A stretch of 10,941 nucleotides of DNA from Caldithrix sp. (GCA_004357015.1 SMXE01000199.1:1-10941); one strand, 5' to 3'; numbered from the stretch's first letter, positions 1-7,003 are shown. A program made the numbers and translations. Notes: a model not told the origin generated them from the letters alone.

Positions 1-813
1 ATCTTTGCGTTCTTTTTTGTCACCGTGTCCTCACGCATCGTGGGTCTGATCGGCGTAACCTCTAATCCTACCAGTGGCATGACCATCGCCTCTTTGCTGG
101 CCACGTCTGGTATTTTTCTATTGTTTGGCTGGACCGATGATACCGGCAAGGCTGCGGCGCTGACCGTGGGATGTGTCGTCGCCATTGCGGCCTCCATCGC
201 GGGTGACACGTCGCAGGATTTAAAGACGGGCTTCCTGTTGGGGGCAACCCCGCGCAGACAACAAATCGGTGAGTTGGTCGGCGTTTTAACTTCTGCGACT
301 TTCGTTTGTCTCGCTGTCATTTTGCTGGACAAAGCGTACGGTTTCGGTACCGAGGAGTTGCCCGCACCCCAGGCCACCCTGATGATGGTGGTGATCGAAG
401 GCGTGTTGCAAAATGCCCTGCCCTGGATGCTGGTCGGCATAGGCGTCCTCATCGCCCTGGTTTGTGAATTATTCAAAATTCCCAGCCTCCCTTTCGCGGT
501 TGGGGTATACCTGCCGCTCAGCACGTTCACACCGGTATTCGCCGGCGGGCTGCTGCGCATGTACCTGGAGAAAAAATCTTCCTCCAAAGAGGAAGCACAA
601 GCCCGACGCGAAAAAGGGGTGCTCTTCAGCTCTGGCCTGGTCGGCGGGGAAGGCATTCTGGGCATCGGCATCGCCGCGGTGGCGTTTATACAGGGGAATG
701 CTCCGAAAGGGTTCGGTTACGAATGGGCCGGCGTGGCTGCGCCGTTGGTGGCGCTTGTCGTTTTCGGGCTGCTGGTAGAATTTCTACGGCGAAGCTGTCT
801 CACAAAGGAATAA
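1..813 (+). CDS. OPT-family oligopeptide transporter, C-terminal part (5' end outside window)
   Basis: The reading frame is open from base 1, so the gene starts before the window and about 270 residues of its end are visible. OPT proteins are inner-membrane, probably proton-coupled importers of small peptides or metal-chelate-like substrates. The fragment carries several conserved OPT blocks: the NPTSGMT motif near residues 22-28, a QDLKTGFLLGATPRRQQIGE block around residues 72-91, an IPSLPFAVGVYLPLS block around residues 160-174, and a glycine-rich GLVGGEGILGIG block near the end. Hydrophobic membrane segments fill the spaces between them. A GTG at 25 is internal to the conserved region and is not the true start. 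The stop is followed 3 bases later by a DUF3311-like gene and then a sodium symporter, suggesting one transport operon. The family call is strong; the substrate is not known. Confidence 0.93.
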   Translation: MFAFFFVTVSSRIVGLIGVTSNPTSGMTIASLLATSGIFLLFGWTDDTGKAAALTVGCVVAIAASIAGDTSQDLKTGFLLGATPRRQQIGELVGVLTSATFVCLAVILLDKAYGFGTEELPAPQATLMMVVIEGVLQNALPWMLVGIGVLIALVCELFKIPSLPFAVGVYLPLSTFTPVFAGGLLRMYLEKKSSSKEEAQARREKGVLFSSGLVGGEGILGIGIAAVAFIQGNAPKGFGYEWAGVAAPLVALVVFGLLVEFLRRSCLTKE

Positions 814-816
814 CGA

Positions 817-1014
817 ATGAGGCGGGCACGCATTCTTGCCATCGCGGGCACGGGCGTTCTTTTCGTTCTGCACAATAACTGGTGGAACTGGCAGCCGGAC
901 GCCACGCTTCTGTTCGGCCTGCCTGTGGATCTGGTTTATCGCGTCTTGTGGGTGGTGGCATCCACCGGAATTTTGTGGCTCGCGCTGCGCGGGTGGTGGG
1001 GAGCCACCGAGTGA
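817..1014 (+). CDS. Small DUF3311-like membrane protein (probable symporter partner)
   Basis: This is a 65-residue protein with two hydrophobic segments (about residues 5-20 and 36-58). Between them lies HNNWWNWQPDATLLFGLPVD, which resembles the histidine/aromatic and FGLPV signature of DUF3311-type small membrane proteins. Members of that group are commonly encoded directly before a sodium:solute symporter, as here. A Shine-Dalgarno-like AAGGA ends 7 bases before the ATG. The stop codon TGA (1012-1014) overlaps the GTG start of the symporter (GTGA), which indicates translational coupling. The role is presumed to be an accessory subunit or assembly partner of the symporter; this is inferred from context and is not shown by any catalytic motif. 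The length matches the family. Confidence 0.82.
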   Translation: MRRARILAIAGTGVLFVLHNNWWNWQPDATLLFGLPVDLVYRVLWVVASTGILWLALRGWWGATE

Positions 1015-2480
1015 ATTCCATCATCCTATTTTCGGTTTTCGCGCTTTACCTGCTTATCCTTCTCATCATCGGCGTGTTCAGTTACCGCCGCGGCATGGGT
1101 TCGGCAGAGGACTACTTCATGGCGGGCCGCAGTTTCGGGACGCTGGTGCTGTTCATGTCGTTGTTCGGCACCAACGTGACTGCCTTTGCGCTCATCGGCA
1201 TGCCGGGGCTCGCTTATCATGCCGGCGTCGGGGTCTTCGGTTACTTTGGCGCCATCGGCGCGTTCGTGACGCCGCTGACGTTTGTGCTGCTGGGCTATCC
1301 GATCTGGCAGTTGGGCAAGCGTCATGGCTATATGACGCAGGCGCACATGTTTGGCGACCGCTGGCAGTCGGAAGCCATCTCCTACCTGTTCTTCGGCCTA
1401 ATTATACTTTACACGATTCCGTACCTGATCATCGGTTTGATGGGCGGCGGCATCGCTATTGAAGCCATCAGCAAAGGGGTGGTGCCTTACGCCGTGGCCG
1501 CTGGATTTGTGGCCGGGGTCACCGTACTTTACACCAGTCTCGGCGGCATGCGCGGCACCGCCTGGACCAACGTGTTTCAAGCCTCCATTTTTCTCGCCTT
1601 TCTCATGGTCGCGTTCTTCAGCATCTCGGCCAAATTAGGCGGCATGACAGCGCTGCACCAACGGCTGGTCGCCGAAGCCCTGCCTCTGGTAGGTAAGCAA
1701 CACCCGAGGCTGGCGCCAGGCATCTGGGCCACCGGTTTTCTGGTCGGACCATTAAGCGTCATTGCATTCCCACACATATTCATGCGCTTGATGACAGCAC
1801 GCGATGCGAAGGCATTGCGCAAAACCACCTTAATATATCCTTGGGGATTGATTTTGCTTTACCTACCAATCACACTTCTCGGCGTCTGGGGCGCATTGGA
1901 CATTCCCGGCTTGGTGGGTCAAGAGTCAGACAAAATCCTGCCCCTGTTGGTGGCGAAACACCTGCCTGTCTGGTTAAGCGCCGTCGGGTTGGCGGCCATT
2001 CTCGCCGCCGTCATGTCCAGCCTCGATGGGCAAATCCTGACACTGTCAACCATGATTGCGGTGGATGTTTTCGCGCACAAAAGTCACAAAGCCATTCCGC
2101 TGGTGGGTCGTGTGGGCGTGATCGTCATTGCCGCAATCGCGTTTGCAATTGCACTGCTGCGTCCTGCAGGCATCTTCGATGTGGCAGTTTATGCTTTTAG
2201 CGGCTACACCTTAATCGTCCCGATTATGGCGTTCGGTCTTTTCTGGAAACGCTCAACAAAGACAGGCGTCATAACCGGCATGCTGCTAGGCCACGGCCTT
2301 CTCGCCGCTTACTACCTCGGATTCAAATTCCCGACCTTTGGTACGTTCCCGGTGTTTCCCTGCATTATCATCGAATCGCTGGTGGTCGTCCTCATTTCAT
2401 TCCTGACCTCCCCTCCGCCGCAAGACATCGTGCGCCGATTTGATAATCCCTTCGGTGCCTTGCCACAGCAAACTCGTTGA
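1011..2480 (+). CDS. Sodium:solute symporter (SSS/SSF family)
   Basis: A 489-residue polytopic inner-membrane protein that would use the sodium gradient to import a small solute. The SSS signature is clear: DYFMAGRSFG at residues 34-43 followed by FMSLFGTNVTAFALIG, then GLAYHAGVGVFGY. The conserved WTNVFQ block is at residues 185-190. The whole protein is a succession of hydrophobic helices and its length is normal for the family. The frame stays open upstream to an ATG at 882, but that would run through the DUF3311-like gene. I chose GTG 1011 because it overlaps the previous stop, has a G-rich Shine-Dalgarno (GGTGGGGAG) just before it, and places the first membrane helix at residues 4-22. 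Pairing with a DUF3311-like protein recalls the YhdT-PanF arrangement, but the substrate cannot be predicted. The upstream OPT gene suggests a nutrient-uptake operon. Confidence 0.93.
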   Translation: MNSIILFSVFALYLLILLIIGVFSYRRGMGSAEDYFMAGRSFGTLVLFMSLFGTNVTAFALIGMPGLAYHAGVGVFGYFGAIGAFVTPLTFVLLGYPIWQLGKRHGYMTQAHMFGDRWQSEAISYLFFGLIILYTIPYLIIGLMGGGIAIEAISKGVVPYAVAAGFVAGVTVLYTSLGGMRGTAWTNVFQASIFLAFLMVAFFSISAKLGGMTALHQRLVAEALPLVGKQHPRLAPGIWATGFLVGPLSVIAFPHIFMRLMTARDAKALRKTTLIYPWGLILLYLPITLLGVWGALDIPGLVGQESDKILPLLVAKHLPVWLSAVGLAAILAAVMSSLDGQILTLSTMIAVDVFAHKSHKAIPLVGRVGVIVIAAIAFAIALLRPAGIFDVAVYAFSGYTLIVPIMAFGLFWKRSTKTGVITGMLLGHGLLAAYYLGFKFPTFGTFPVFPCIIIESLVVVLISFLTSPPPQDIVRRFDNPFGALPQQTR

Positions 2481-2526
2481 AAACACAAACTGATTTGACC
2501 GAGGCTGGCAGCGGTTTTCAGAAGGC

Positions 2527-2555
2527 TTGACAATACAGTTATTTGTGCTTTTATT
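2527..2555 (+). promoter_or_regulatory. Possible sigma-70-type promoter for the Omp85/lipoprotein pair
   Basis: A perfect TTGACA (2527-2532) is followed after 17 bases by TTTATT (2550-2555), which matches four of six consensus -10 positions. It lies in the 239-base gap between the symporter gene and the Omp85 gene and would start transcription near 2562, giving a leader of roughly 160 bases. The -35 match and spacing are good and the -10 is weak. The rest of this gap shows no gene. Confidence 0.35.
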
Positions 2556-2560
2556 GCAAT

Positions 2561-2578
2561 AGTCGAGGATTTTCGACT
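2561..2578 (+). repeat. Short inverted repeat in the leader of the Omp85 gene
   Basis: AGTCGA (2561-2566) and TCGACT (2573-2578) form a perfect 6-bp inverted repeat around the loop GGATTT. It sits at the predicted transcription start, so it could be an operator half-site pair or a 5' mRNA hairpin. It has no following T-run, so it is not an intrinsic terminator for the symporter operon. A 6-bp repeat may arise by chance. Confidence 0.3.
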
Positions 2579-2719
2579 CACGGTGTCCAAGAGGCTCATA
2601 TTGGACGGCAAGAATCAGGTCACATCCGAAACTTCCAGGCCGGCGCAAATCCCCTCGAACATACATTCTGTTTTATCACAACCAAGCGTAGCATACTAAG
2701 AACATTTTAGGGAAGCAAA

Positions 2720-4009
2720 ATGAAGAGAAGACAAAATTTATTTACGTTCTTCTGCTACATACTAATCTGCACGTTCCTAAGCAACTTTCAAGGTCTGAGT
2801 TACGGGCAGGAGAACGATGAGAAGGACGTTCCCAGGGAGCAGCAGCCGGTCCAGGATCGGAAGGTCGGCGACAGCCTGGTCGAAAACCTGGCCGAACTTC
2901 CCGGGAAACTGATAACTGCTCCGTTTTATTTTACGATAGAACTCCTGAAGCTCCTACATGTGCAAAAGATTTACCTGCGCACGACAGATTTGTTAACCAG
3001 CGAGGACGGGACGCGCACTCTCCGACCGATTTTCAGTCCCGGCGGCGGTGGCGGCGCAACCTTCAGGCAGAGGAATCTGCTTCACCCTGGTATGACATTC
3101 CGGGCGCATGCGAGCTTTGCTAACAAGACGCGGCGACTTGTGTATGGTGACCTGCGTGATCCGGGTTTGTTTACCAAAAAATGGGGGCTGCATCTGAGGG
3201 GTTTCAATTGGCGAAAACCTACCGAGCGCTTTTACGGTATTGGCAATGATGCTAAAGAAGAAGACCGCACGGATTACCTGGATGACGAGACCAGCTTCGA
3301 GGGTACCATTCTATTTTCGCCGTCCAAGGAGACGAGTTTCGGATTGGGTTTTGCCTACAGCGACGTAGCTATCGAGGACGGCAGAGATAACGGCCAGCCG
3401 AATCTGGACAGTCTGTTCACCCCATTGGAAGTGCCGGGTTTTTTTGGTGAGAAGATGTGGACCGTGACACTGAAGTTTTACAGCGACTCCCGGAATGAGG
3501 CTGGCCACCCGAGACGCGGCGCGGAACAATATGTCGCAATGCAACTTTCGAAGGACAGGGATCTGGGCTATTTCAAATTCATTGTCGATTTACGTCGCTA
3601 TTTCAACCTGTTCTACCGGCGGGTGCTGGCAGTACGGGTTCGCACTGAGATTACGGACGACCTGGGAAACCGGGAGGTACCTTTTTACCGCCTGCCGGGA
3701 CTCGGCGGCGAAGATTTGTTGAAGGGATATCAGTCTTATCGATTCCAGGATGATGATTTGGCGTATGTCAGTGCGGAGTACCGCGTGCCGTTGAGCCCGA
3801 TGGTCAATCTTACCTTGTTCGTCGAAGAGGGACGTGTCTTTCAAAATATGCTCGATGATTTTACGTTTAGCGACTGGCACTACAGCTATGGCGGCGGCTT
3901 GCGGTTTCGTGCGTCTAACGGCGGGTTGATCACCTCATTTATCATTGCAAAATCAGACGAAGACACAAGAATTCTATTTGGTTTGAACACAGAGATACGG
4001 GGATTCTAA
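2720..4009 (+). CDS. Omp85/BamA-like outer-membrane beta-barrel protein, no POTRA domains
   Basis: A 429-residue exported protein with an N-terminal signal peptide (basic MKRRQ, hydrophobic stretch to about residue 29). A charged spacer follows (about 30-55), then a PGKLITAPFYF segment and a beta-barrel domain. Omp85 surface-antigen marks include FYGIGND (171-177), LPGLGGEDLLKGY (325-337), which resembles the conserved (V/L)RGY loop motif, RF at 341-342, and EYRVPL (353-358). The protein ends in phenylalanine (IRGF), as expected for BAM-assembled barrels. The region before the barrel is too short for POTRA repeats, so this is a barrel-only family member and not the essential BamA. The ATG is preceded by AGGGAAG. 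The stop is followed at once by a lipoprotein gene, implying co-transcription and perhaps a shared envelope role. The transported or inserted substrate is unknown. Confidence 0.87.
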   Translation: MKRRQNLFTFFCYILICTFLSNFQGLSYGQENDEKDVPREQQPVQDRKVGDSLVENLAELPGKLITAPFYFTIELLKLLHVQKIYLRTTDLLTSEDGTRTLRPIFSPGGGGGATFRQRNLLHPGMTFRAHASFANKTRRLVYGDLRDPGLFTKKWGLHLRGFNWRKPTERFYGIGNDAKEEDRTDYLDDETSFEGTILFSPSKETSFGLGFAYSDVAIEDGRDNGQPNLDSLFTPLEVPGFFGEKMWTVTLKFYSDSRNEAGHPRRGAEQYVAMQLSKDRDLGYFKFIVDLRRYFNLFYRRVLAVRVRTEITDDLGNREVPFYRLPGLGGEDLLKGYQSYRFQDDDLAYVSAEYRVPLSPMVNLTLFVEEGRVFQNMLDDFTFSDWHYSYGGGLRFRASNGGLITSFIIAKSDEDTRILFGLNTEIRGF

Positions 4010-4028
4010 GATGCGTGGAGAAAGAACA

Positions 4029-5756
4029 ATGCAATGTTCGAGAATACTATTGGCGTTCAGCCTGCTGATTGTGATGGCTACCGGATGCAGCTCTCATAAA
4101 GAGTATGTACGTCGCCCGCTGATAACAGAGGAGGAGGATAACAAAACGGTTCCGAAACCGAAGGAGCGGGACATCGAGTTATACGAGGATGGACTGGAAA
4201 ACGTGGCCGGTAGGCCGGTTAGGGATTTTTTCAATCTGGCGGCTCACTATCGGAAGCTGACAAACAACTACAAGCAGGCAAAAAATGTCAATGCCATGCA
4301 GGAAGTGCCCAACTCGACTTGGTTTACCAATCGTCATGGCATGACGCGTATGACCATCGAGGAATTGCAGCAGGGGCCGAACCGCGGAACCGGCCCGGCA
4401 ACCGAAGGCATCTGGACTGTTGTTGGGGCAAAAGTTGAAGGCGTGTCGCCGGGCTTCACGATCAAGGACATCCGTGGCGATGTTTATTTCCTCAAGTTTG
4501 ACCTTAAGGGCTATCCTCAACTGAACACAGCGCCGGAAGTGATCACTACCAAGTTTGTGTATGCTCTGGGCTACAACACACCGGAGAATTACCTTTCTGT
4601 CCTTGATCCGAAACGACTGCAGTTGGGCGAGGGCGTGACCTACAAGAATAAGTATTTACGTGACGTCCCGATGAAGGAGGAGGACATTCAGTTGGCTCTG
4701 GAGAAGGCGCACCAAACTCCGGAAGGCACCTATCGAGTGGTAGCGAGCAAAAGGTTGAGCGGCACTCCAGTAGGCCCGTTCAAGTATTCTGGCACCCGCG
4801 GTGATGACGGCAACGACCACGTGCCGCACAGTCACCGCCGCGAGATGCGTGGCTATAAAATTGTAGCGGCTTGGCTGAACAATGTGGACAGCAAGGCCAA
4901 CAATACACTGGACATGTATGTAGAGGAGGATGGCAAGCGTTTTGTCAAGCACTACATCCTCGACTTTGCCACCTCCCTGGGTGCAGGTGGCAATGGCCCG
5001 GCTTCTGCCGCACGCGGTGCGCACGGTGCTGCCGATTTTGGAAACATGATTTTCCGGGCATTGACGCTCGGGCTCTATGTCGAGCCTTACGAGAAGAAGC
5101 TTGGCAGCAAGTTCAGCCCATCGGTCGGGTACTTTGATTCTGAACTGTACAATCCAGGAAACTTTGCGTTTATAATTCCCAATCCGGCTTTTGTCCGTGC
5201 CACAGAGCTGGATGCGTTCTGGGGCGCAAAGCTGGTAATGTCGTTTACAGATGAAGACATCCGGGCGATAGTCGAGACCGGGGAGTATACAAACAAATCA
5301 GATGAAGATCACGTGGTTCAAACACTCATCGGGAGACGAGATAAGACCGGCCGCTACTGGTTCAAGAAAATCAATCCTCTGGACAACTTCCGGTTGGATC
5401 CCGCTACGAATTCCAAGGTTGCCATTGCCTTTGACGATCTGGCCGTCAAGTATGGCTTTGCAATTGCCGAACAGACCACCTACCGCTACACGCTCAGACA
5501 TCACGGCAAGGTCTTGTCGGATTACGCTTATTCGAGAGACCAATCGCAAGTATCATTCAACGTCAAAATGAGTCATGCGATTGCCAGGGCATTAACAAAC
5601 GCCAACGACCCTTCAGGGCGGGATCGGATATTTTCCTTTAGAATCGAGACGCAAAGAGGCCAATCCGGTTACAAAAAATATGTGGACGTCTATTTCTATC
5701 TGCCAATTCCCGGATCGGAAACGCCTGAGCTTGTTGCACTGGAAAGACAAAACTGA
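4029..5756 (+). CDS. Large lipoprotein of unknown function with possible atypical kinase-like fold
   Basis: A 575-residue protein with a lipoprotein signal ending at the lipobox-like VMATGC (Cys20). I place the start at ATG 4029 because GGAG lies 8 bases upstream; an in-frame ATG at 4011 would add six residues. I recognise no named family. The central part shows a residue order resembling atypical kinase folds. These marks are a lysine in VYFLKFD (Lys156), a glutamate in APEVITTKF (Glu170), then WLNNVDSKANN (Asp287, Asn291/292), and ILDFATSLG (Asp312). In HipA-, PI3K- and CotH-like proteins the equivalent positions bind ATP, act in catalysis and bind metal. A conserved-looking HRREMRGYK stretch precedes the aspartate. 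The C-terminal third (about 450-575) looks beta-rich, with no motif I recognise. The stop of the Omp85 gene is only 19 bases upstream. The lipoprotein assignment is solid; the kinase idea is inference from spacing and motifs. Confidence 0.78.
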   Translation: MQCSRILLAFSLLIVMATGCSSHKEYVRRPLITEEEDNKTVPKPKERDIELYEDGLENVAGRPVRDFFNLAAHYRKLTNNYKQAKNVNAMQEVPNSTWFTNRHGMTRMTIEELQQGPNRGTGPATEGIWTVVGAKVEGVSPGFTIKDIRGDVYFLKFDLKGYPQLNTAPEVITTKFVYALGYNTPENYLSVLDPKRLQLGEGVTYKNKYLRDVPMKEEDIQLALEKAHQTPEGTYRVVASKRLSGTPVGPFKYSGTRGDDGNDHVPHSHRREMRGYKIVAAWLNNVDSKANNTLDMYVEEDGKRFVKHYILDFATSLGAGGNGPASAARGAHGAADFGNMIFRALTLGLYVEPYEKKLGSKFSPSVGYFDSELYNPGNFAFIIPNPAFVRATELDAFWGAKLVMSFTDEDIRAIVETGEYTNKSDEDHVVQTLIGRRDKTGRYWFKKINPLDNFRLDPATNSKVAIAFDDLAVKYGFAIAEQTTYRYTLRHHGKVLSDYAYSRDQSQVSFNVKMSHAIARALTNANDPSGRDRIFSFRIETQRGQSGYKKYVDVYFYLPIPGSETPELVALERQN

Positions 5757-5798
5757 AGATTTTTGAGTCAATGATACCCACCAATTACGGAAAAAATC

Positions 5799-5894
5799 AT
5801 GAGAAAAAAGAAGAAAAACAGGGGCAAGAAGGGGGAAAAAGCAAGAAGCAAGCCAAAGGAGCGTCTCAATACGAAAGATTGTGTTAATACCTAA
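5799..5894 (+). CDS. Possible 31-residue Lys/Arg-rich peptide
   Basis: A short open frame starts at ATG 5799, 42 bases after the lipoprotein stop, and ends in TAA next to the convergent terminator hairpin. It encodes a very basic peptide (MRKKKKNRGKKGEKARSK at its start) with 13 Lys/Arg in the first 20 residues. A weak GGA lies 8 bases before the ATG. Its A-rich composition could produce such a peptide by chance, and no homologue is recognised. Confidence 0.22.
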   Translation: MRKKKKNRGKKGEKARSKPKERLNTKDCVNT

Positions 5895-5936
5895 AAGCAA
5901 AAGAATGCCCGCGAACGTTCACGGGCATTCTTGCTT
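5895..5936 (-). terminator. Intrinsic terminator at convergent junction, best in the - direction
   Basis: AAGAATGCCCG (5901-5911) pairs perfectly with CGGGCATTCTT (5922-5932). The stem can be extended outward with AAGCA/TGCTT across a two-base bulge. On the - strand the hairpin runs into a T-rich stretch (TTCTTTTGCTTTTAGG), so it should end the metallophosphoesterase transcript 28 bases after its stop. On the + strand the tail is less T-rich, but the same hairpin may also stop reading from the Omp85/lipoprotein operon. Confidence 0.75.
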
Positions 5937-5963
5937 GAATCCAGAAAACCAGTTCTGTCTGAC

Positions 5964-6890
5964 TCAATTCGTACCCGCCTTCAGCTTAAGCTCGGTGTCA
6001 TCGAATCCCCTTACCAACTCTGCCTGTGCCGCATCATCGGGGATCTTGGCGTTAAGCGCGATCGTCTTGCCCTTCGCGACTTCGACTTTACCATCAATAA
6101 CCACAAAGTCAAGCTGGCCAAGATATTTGCCTTTTGAACCAGACTGCATGACTGTTGTGTTGCCCACCATCTCCGGCTTGTGGCTGCGGTTGTAACCGTG
6201 TCCGCTCACCACGATATCGACCCCCGGCACTTCTTCCGCCAATCGTTTTGATTCATTCAAACCCAGATGCGACAAGACGATGATGACGTCGCACCTTTCG
6301 CGCAACTGAGACACGATTTCTTTTGCCGCGGCAATCGGTTCTTTCACCTCAAAGCCAAGATCGGGAGTCAACATTCTGGGATTTATGGCATTGGTCGTGA
6401 CTCCAAAAATCCCAACCTTCAGGTCACCCACCTGTTTAATGATAAAGGCTTGCGCAAAGAGTTTGTCGCTGCCATAGCGATAAACATTGGCAGAGACAAA
6501 CGGCAGCGCGAATTCATCTCGCGCTTTCTCAAGGTATTCTCTGCCATAGGCAAGGTCTTTCTCGCCGAGGTTGATGGCAGCGTATTTCATGAGCGACATG
6601 CCGCTGAGCAGATAATGTACCTTGCGCTTCTGCGCCTCAGAATTGCTGCCGGCAAAATCGCCGCAGTCTACAAGAAGCTGAAATACATCAGGGGTCTTGC
6701 TGGAATGAATATAGCTGGCTCGCCGAGCCAGTCCACCAATCTGGTTTGCCTTTCAGCCACACTTCTTCAGGTAGCCGTAAACATCGCCCGTAAAAAAGAG
6801 CTGGACAGAAGTGTTGTCCCCAGCAAACAGCGCTGAAGATACCAGAAAGATAAGATTCAAATAAAGGAAAGATGTCCAAGCTTTTTTCAT
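5964..6890 (-). CDS. Exported 5'-nucleotidase-like metallophosphoesterase, probable selenoprotein (in-frame TGA)
   Basis: Reading the - strand from ATG 6890 gives 308 codons with one internal TGA at 6753-6755 (codon 46) and a normal TGA stop at 5964-5966. The start has a perfect AGGAGG nine bases upstream and a signal peptide (MKKAW, hydrophobic residues 8-22). The frame is identical on both sides of the TGA: before it TGDVYGYLKKCG, after it KANQIGGLARRA. In the UshA/5'-nucleotidase-like family this is the CGC-x3-Q-x-GGLARR motif, so the TGA occupies the second, normally cysteine, position. Other landmarks are DCGDF (75-79), AINLGEKDLAYG (105-116), SHLG (207-210) and SGHGYN (229-234). The family hydrolyses phosphoesters such as nucleotides using two metals. 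Here the usual motif-I histidine is Tyr38, and the last GHxH histidine is Tyr233, so the metal site may be altered. A SECIS-like hairpin follows the TGA. The alternative is a nonsense mutation leaving a 211-residue fragment from ATG 6599. Confidence 0.8.
6715..6755 (-). promoter_or_regulatory. Candidate bacterial SECIS element with its UGA codon
   Basis: The span covers the in-frame TGA (6753-6755) and the hairpin CTGGCTCGGCGAGCCAG (6731 down to 6715 on the - strand). The stem is seven perfect base pairs, six of them in CTGGCT/AGCCAG, closing on a three-base loop GGC (or a five-base loop CGGCG). The apical loop begins 28 bases after the TGA and has G in its first two positions. Known bacterial SECIS elements have a small G-containing apical loop about 16-37 bases after the UGA, where SelB binds. 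The hairpin also encodes the conserved LARRAS segment, so part of its sequence is under protein-level constraint. Confidence 0.65.
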
Positions 6891-6899
6891 TAACTTCAA

Positions 6900-6905
6900 C
6901 CTCCT
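6900..6905 (-). promoter_or_regulatory. Shine-Dalgarno AGGAGG deciding the metallophosphoesterase start
   Basis: A perfect AGGAGG on the - strand lies nine bases upstream of ATG 6890. It supports translation beginning at the signal-peptide methionine, upstream of the internal TGA, and argues against the gene starting at the internal ATG 6599. The rest of the 202-base gap (6891-7092) shows no gene and no convincing promoter. Confidence 0.75.
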
Positions 6906-7003
6906 ATGTTAACACTTCACCCTAAGTCAAAATTCTGCTTTACAGCGCAGGATAATTCAGTTTTATCGCATAACTTATGAAAAAGAAACACACGATGCAA
7001 TGG

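Noticed and set aside
882..1010. Extended symporter N-terminus from ATG 882
   Set aside because: The extra 43 residues overlap the DUF3311-like gene, are not hydrophobic in the family pattern, and the GTG at 1011 has the better ribosome site and the coupled GTGA overlap.
836..1462. A 208-residue + strand open frame over the DUF3311-like and symporter genes
   Set aside because: Arg/His/Pro/Gly-rich translation without motifs, typical of an alternate frame over GC-rich coding DNA.
2473..2518. TGAAAAC/GTTTTCA inverted repeat after the symporter stop as a terminator
   Set aside because: The loop is about 30 bases, the stem is AT-rich and short, and no T-run follows.
5964..6599. Metallophosphoesterase gene starting at ATG 6599 as a complete 211-residue protein
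   Set aside because: This would lack the signal peptide and the first metal-binding motifs and has no good ribosome site. Similarity to the family continues upstream through the TGA.
6753..6755. Frameshift as the explanation for the interrupted metallophosphoesterase
   Set aside because: The family motif is in the same frame on both sides of the TGA, so no frame change is needed. Only a substitution or Sec recoding can explain it.
6267..6836. A 189-residue + strand open frame opposite the metallophosphoesterase gene
   Set aside because: It is antisense to a gene with clear family motifs and has no recognisable features of its own.
6688..6879. A 63-residue open frame on the - strand overlapping the start of the metallophosphoesterase
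   Set aside because: It is the shifted frame of the selenoprotein gene. The signal peptide, the TGDVYGYLKKCG block and the post-TGA motif all lie in the other frame, which also has the Shine-Dalgarno.
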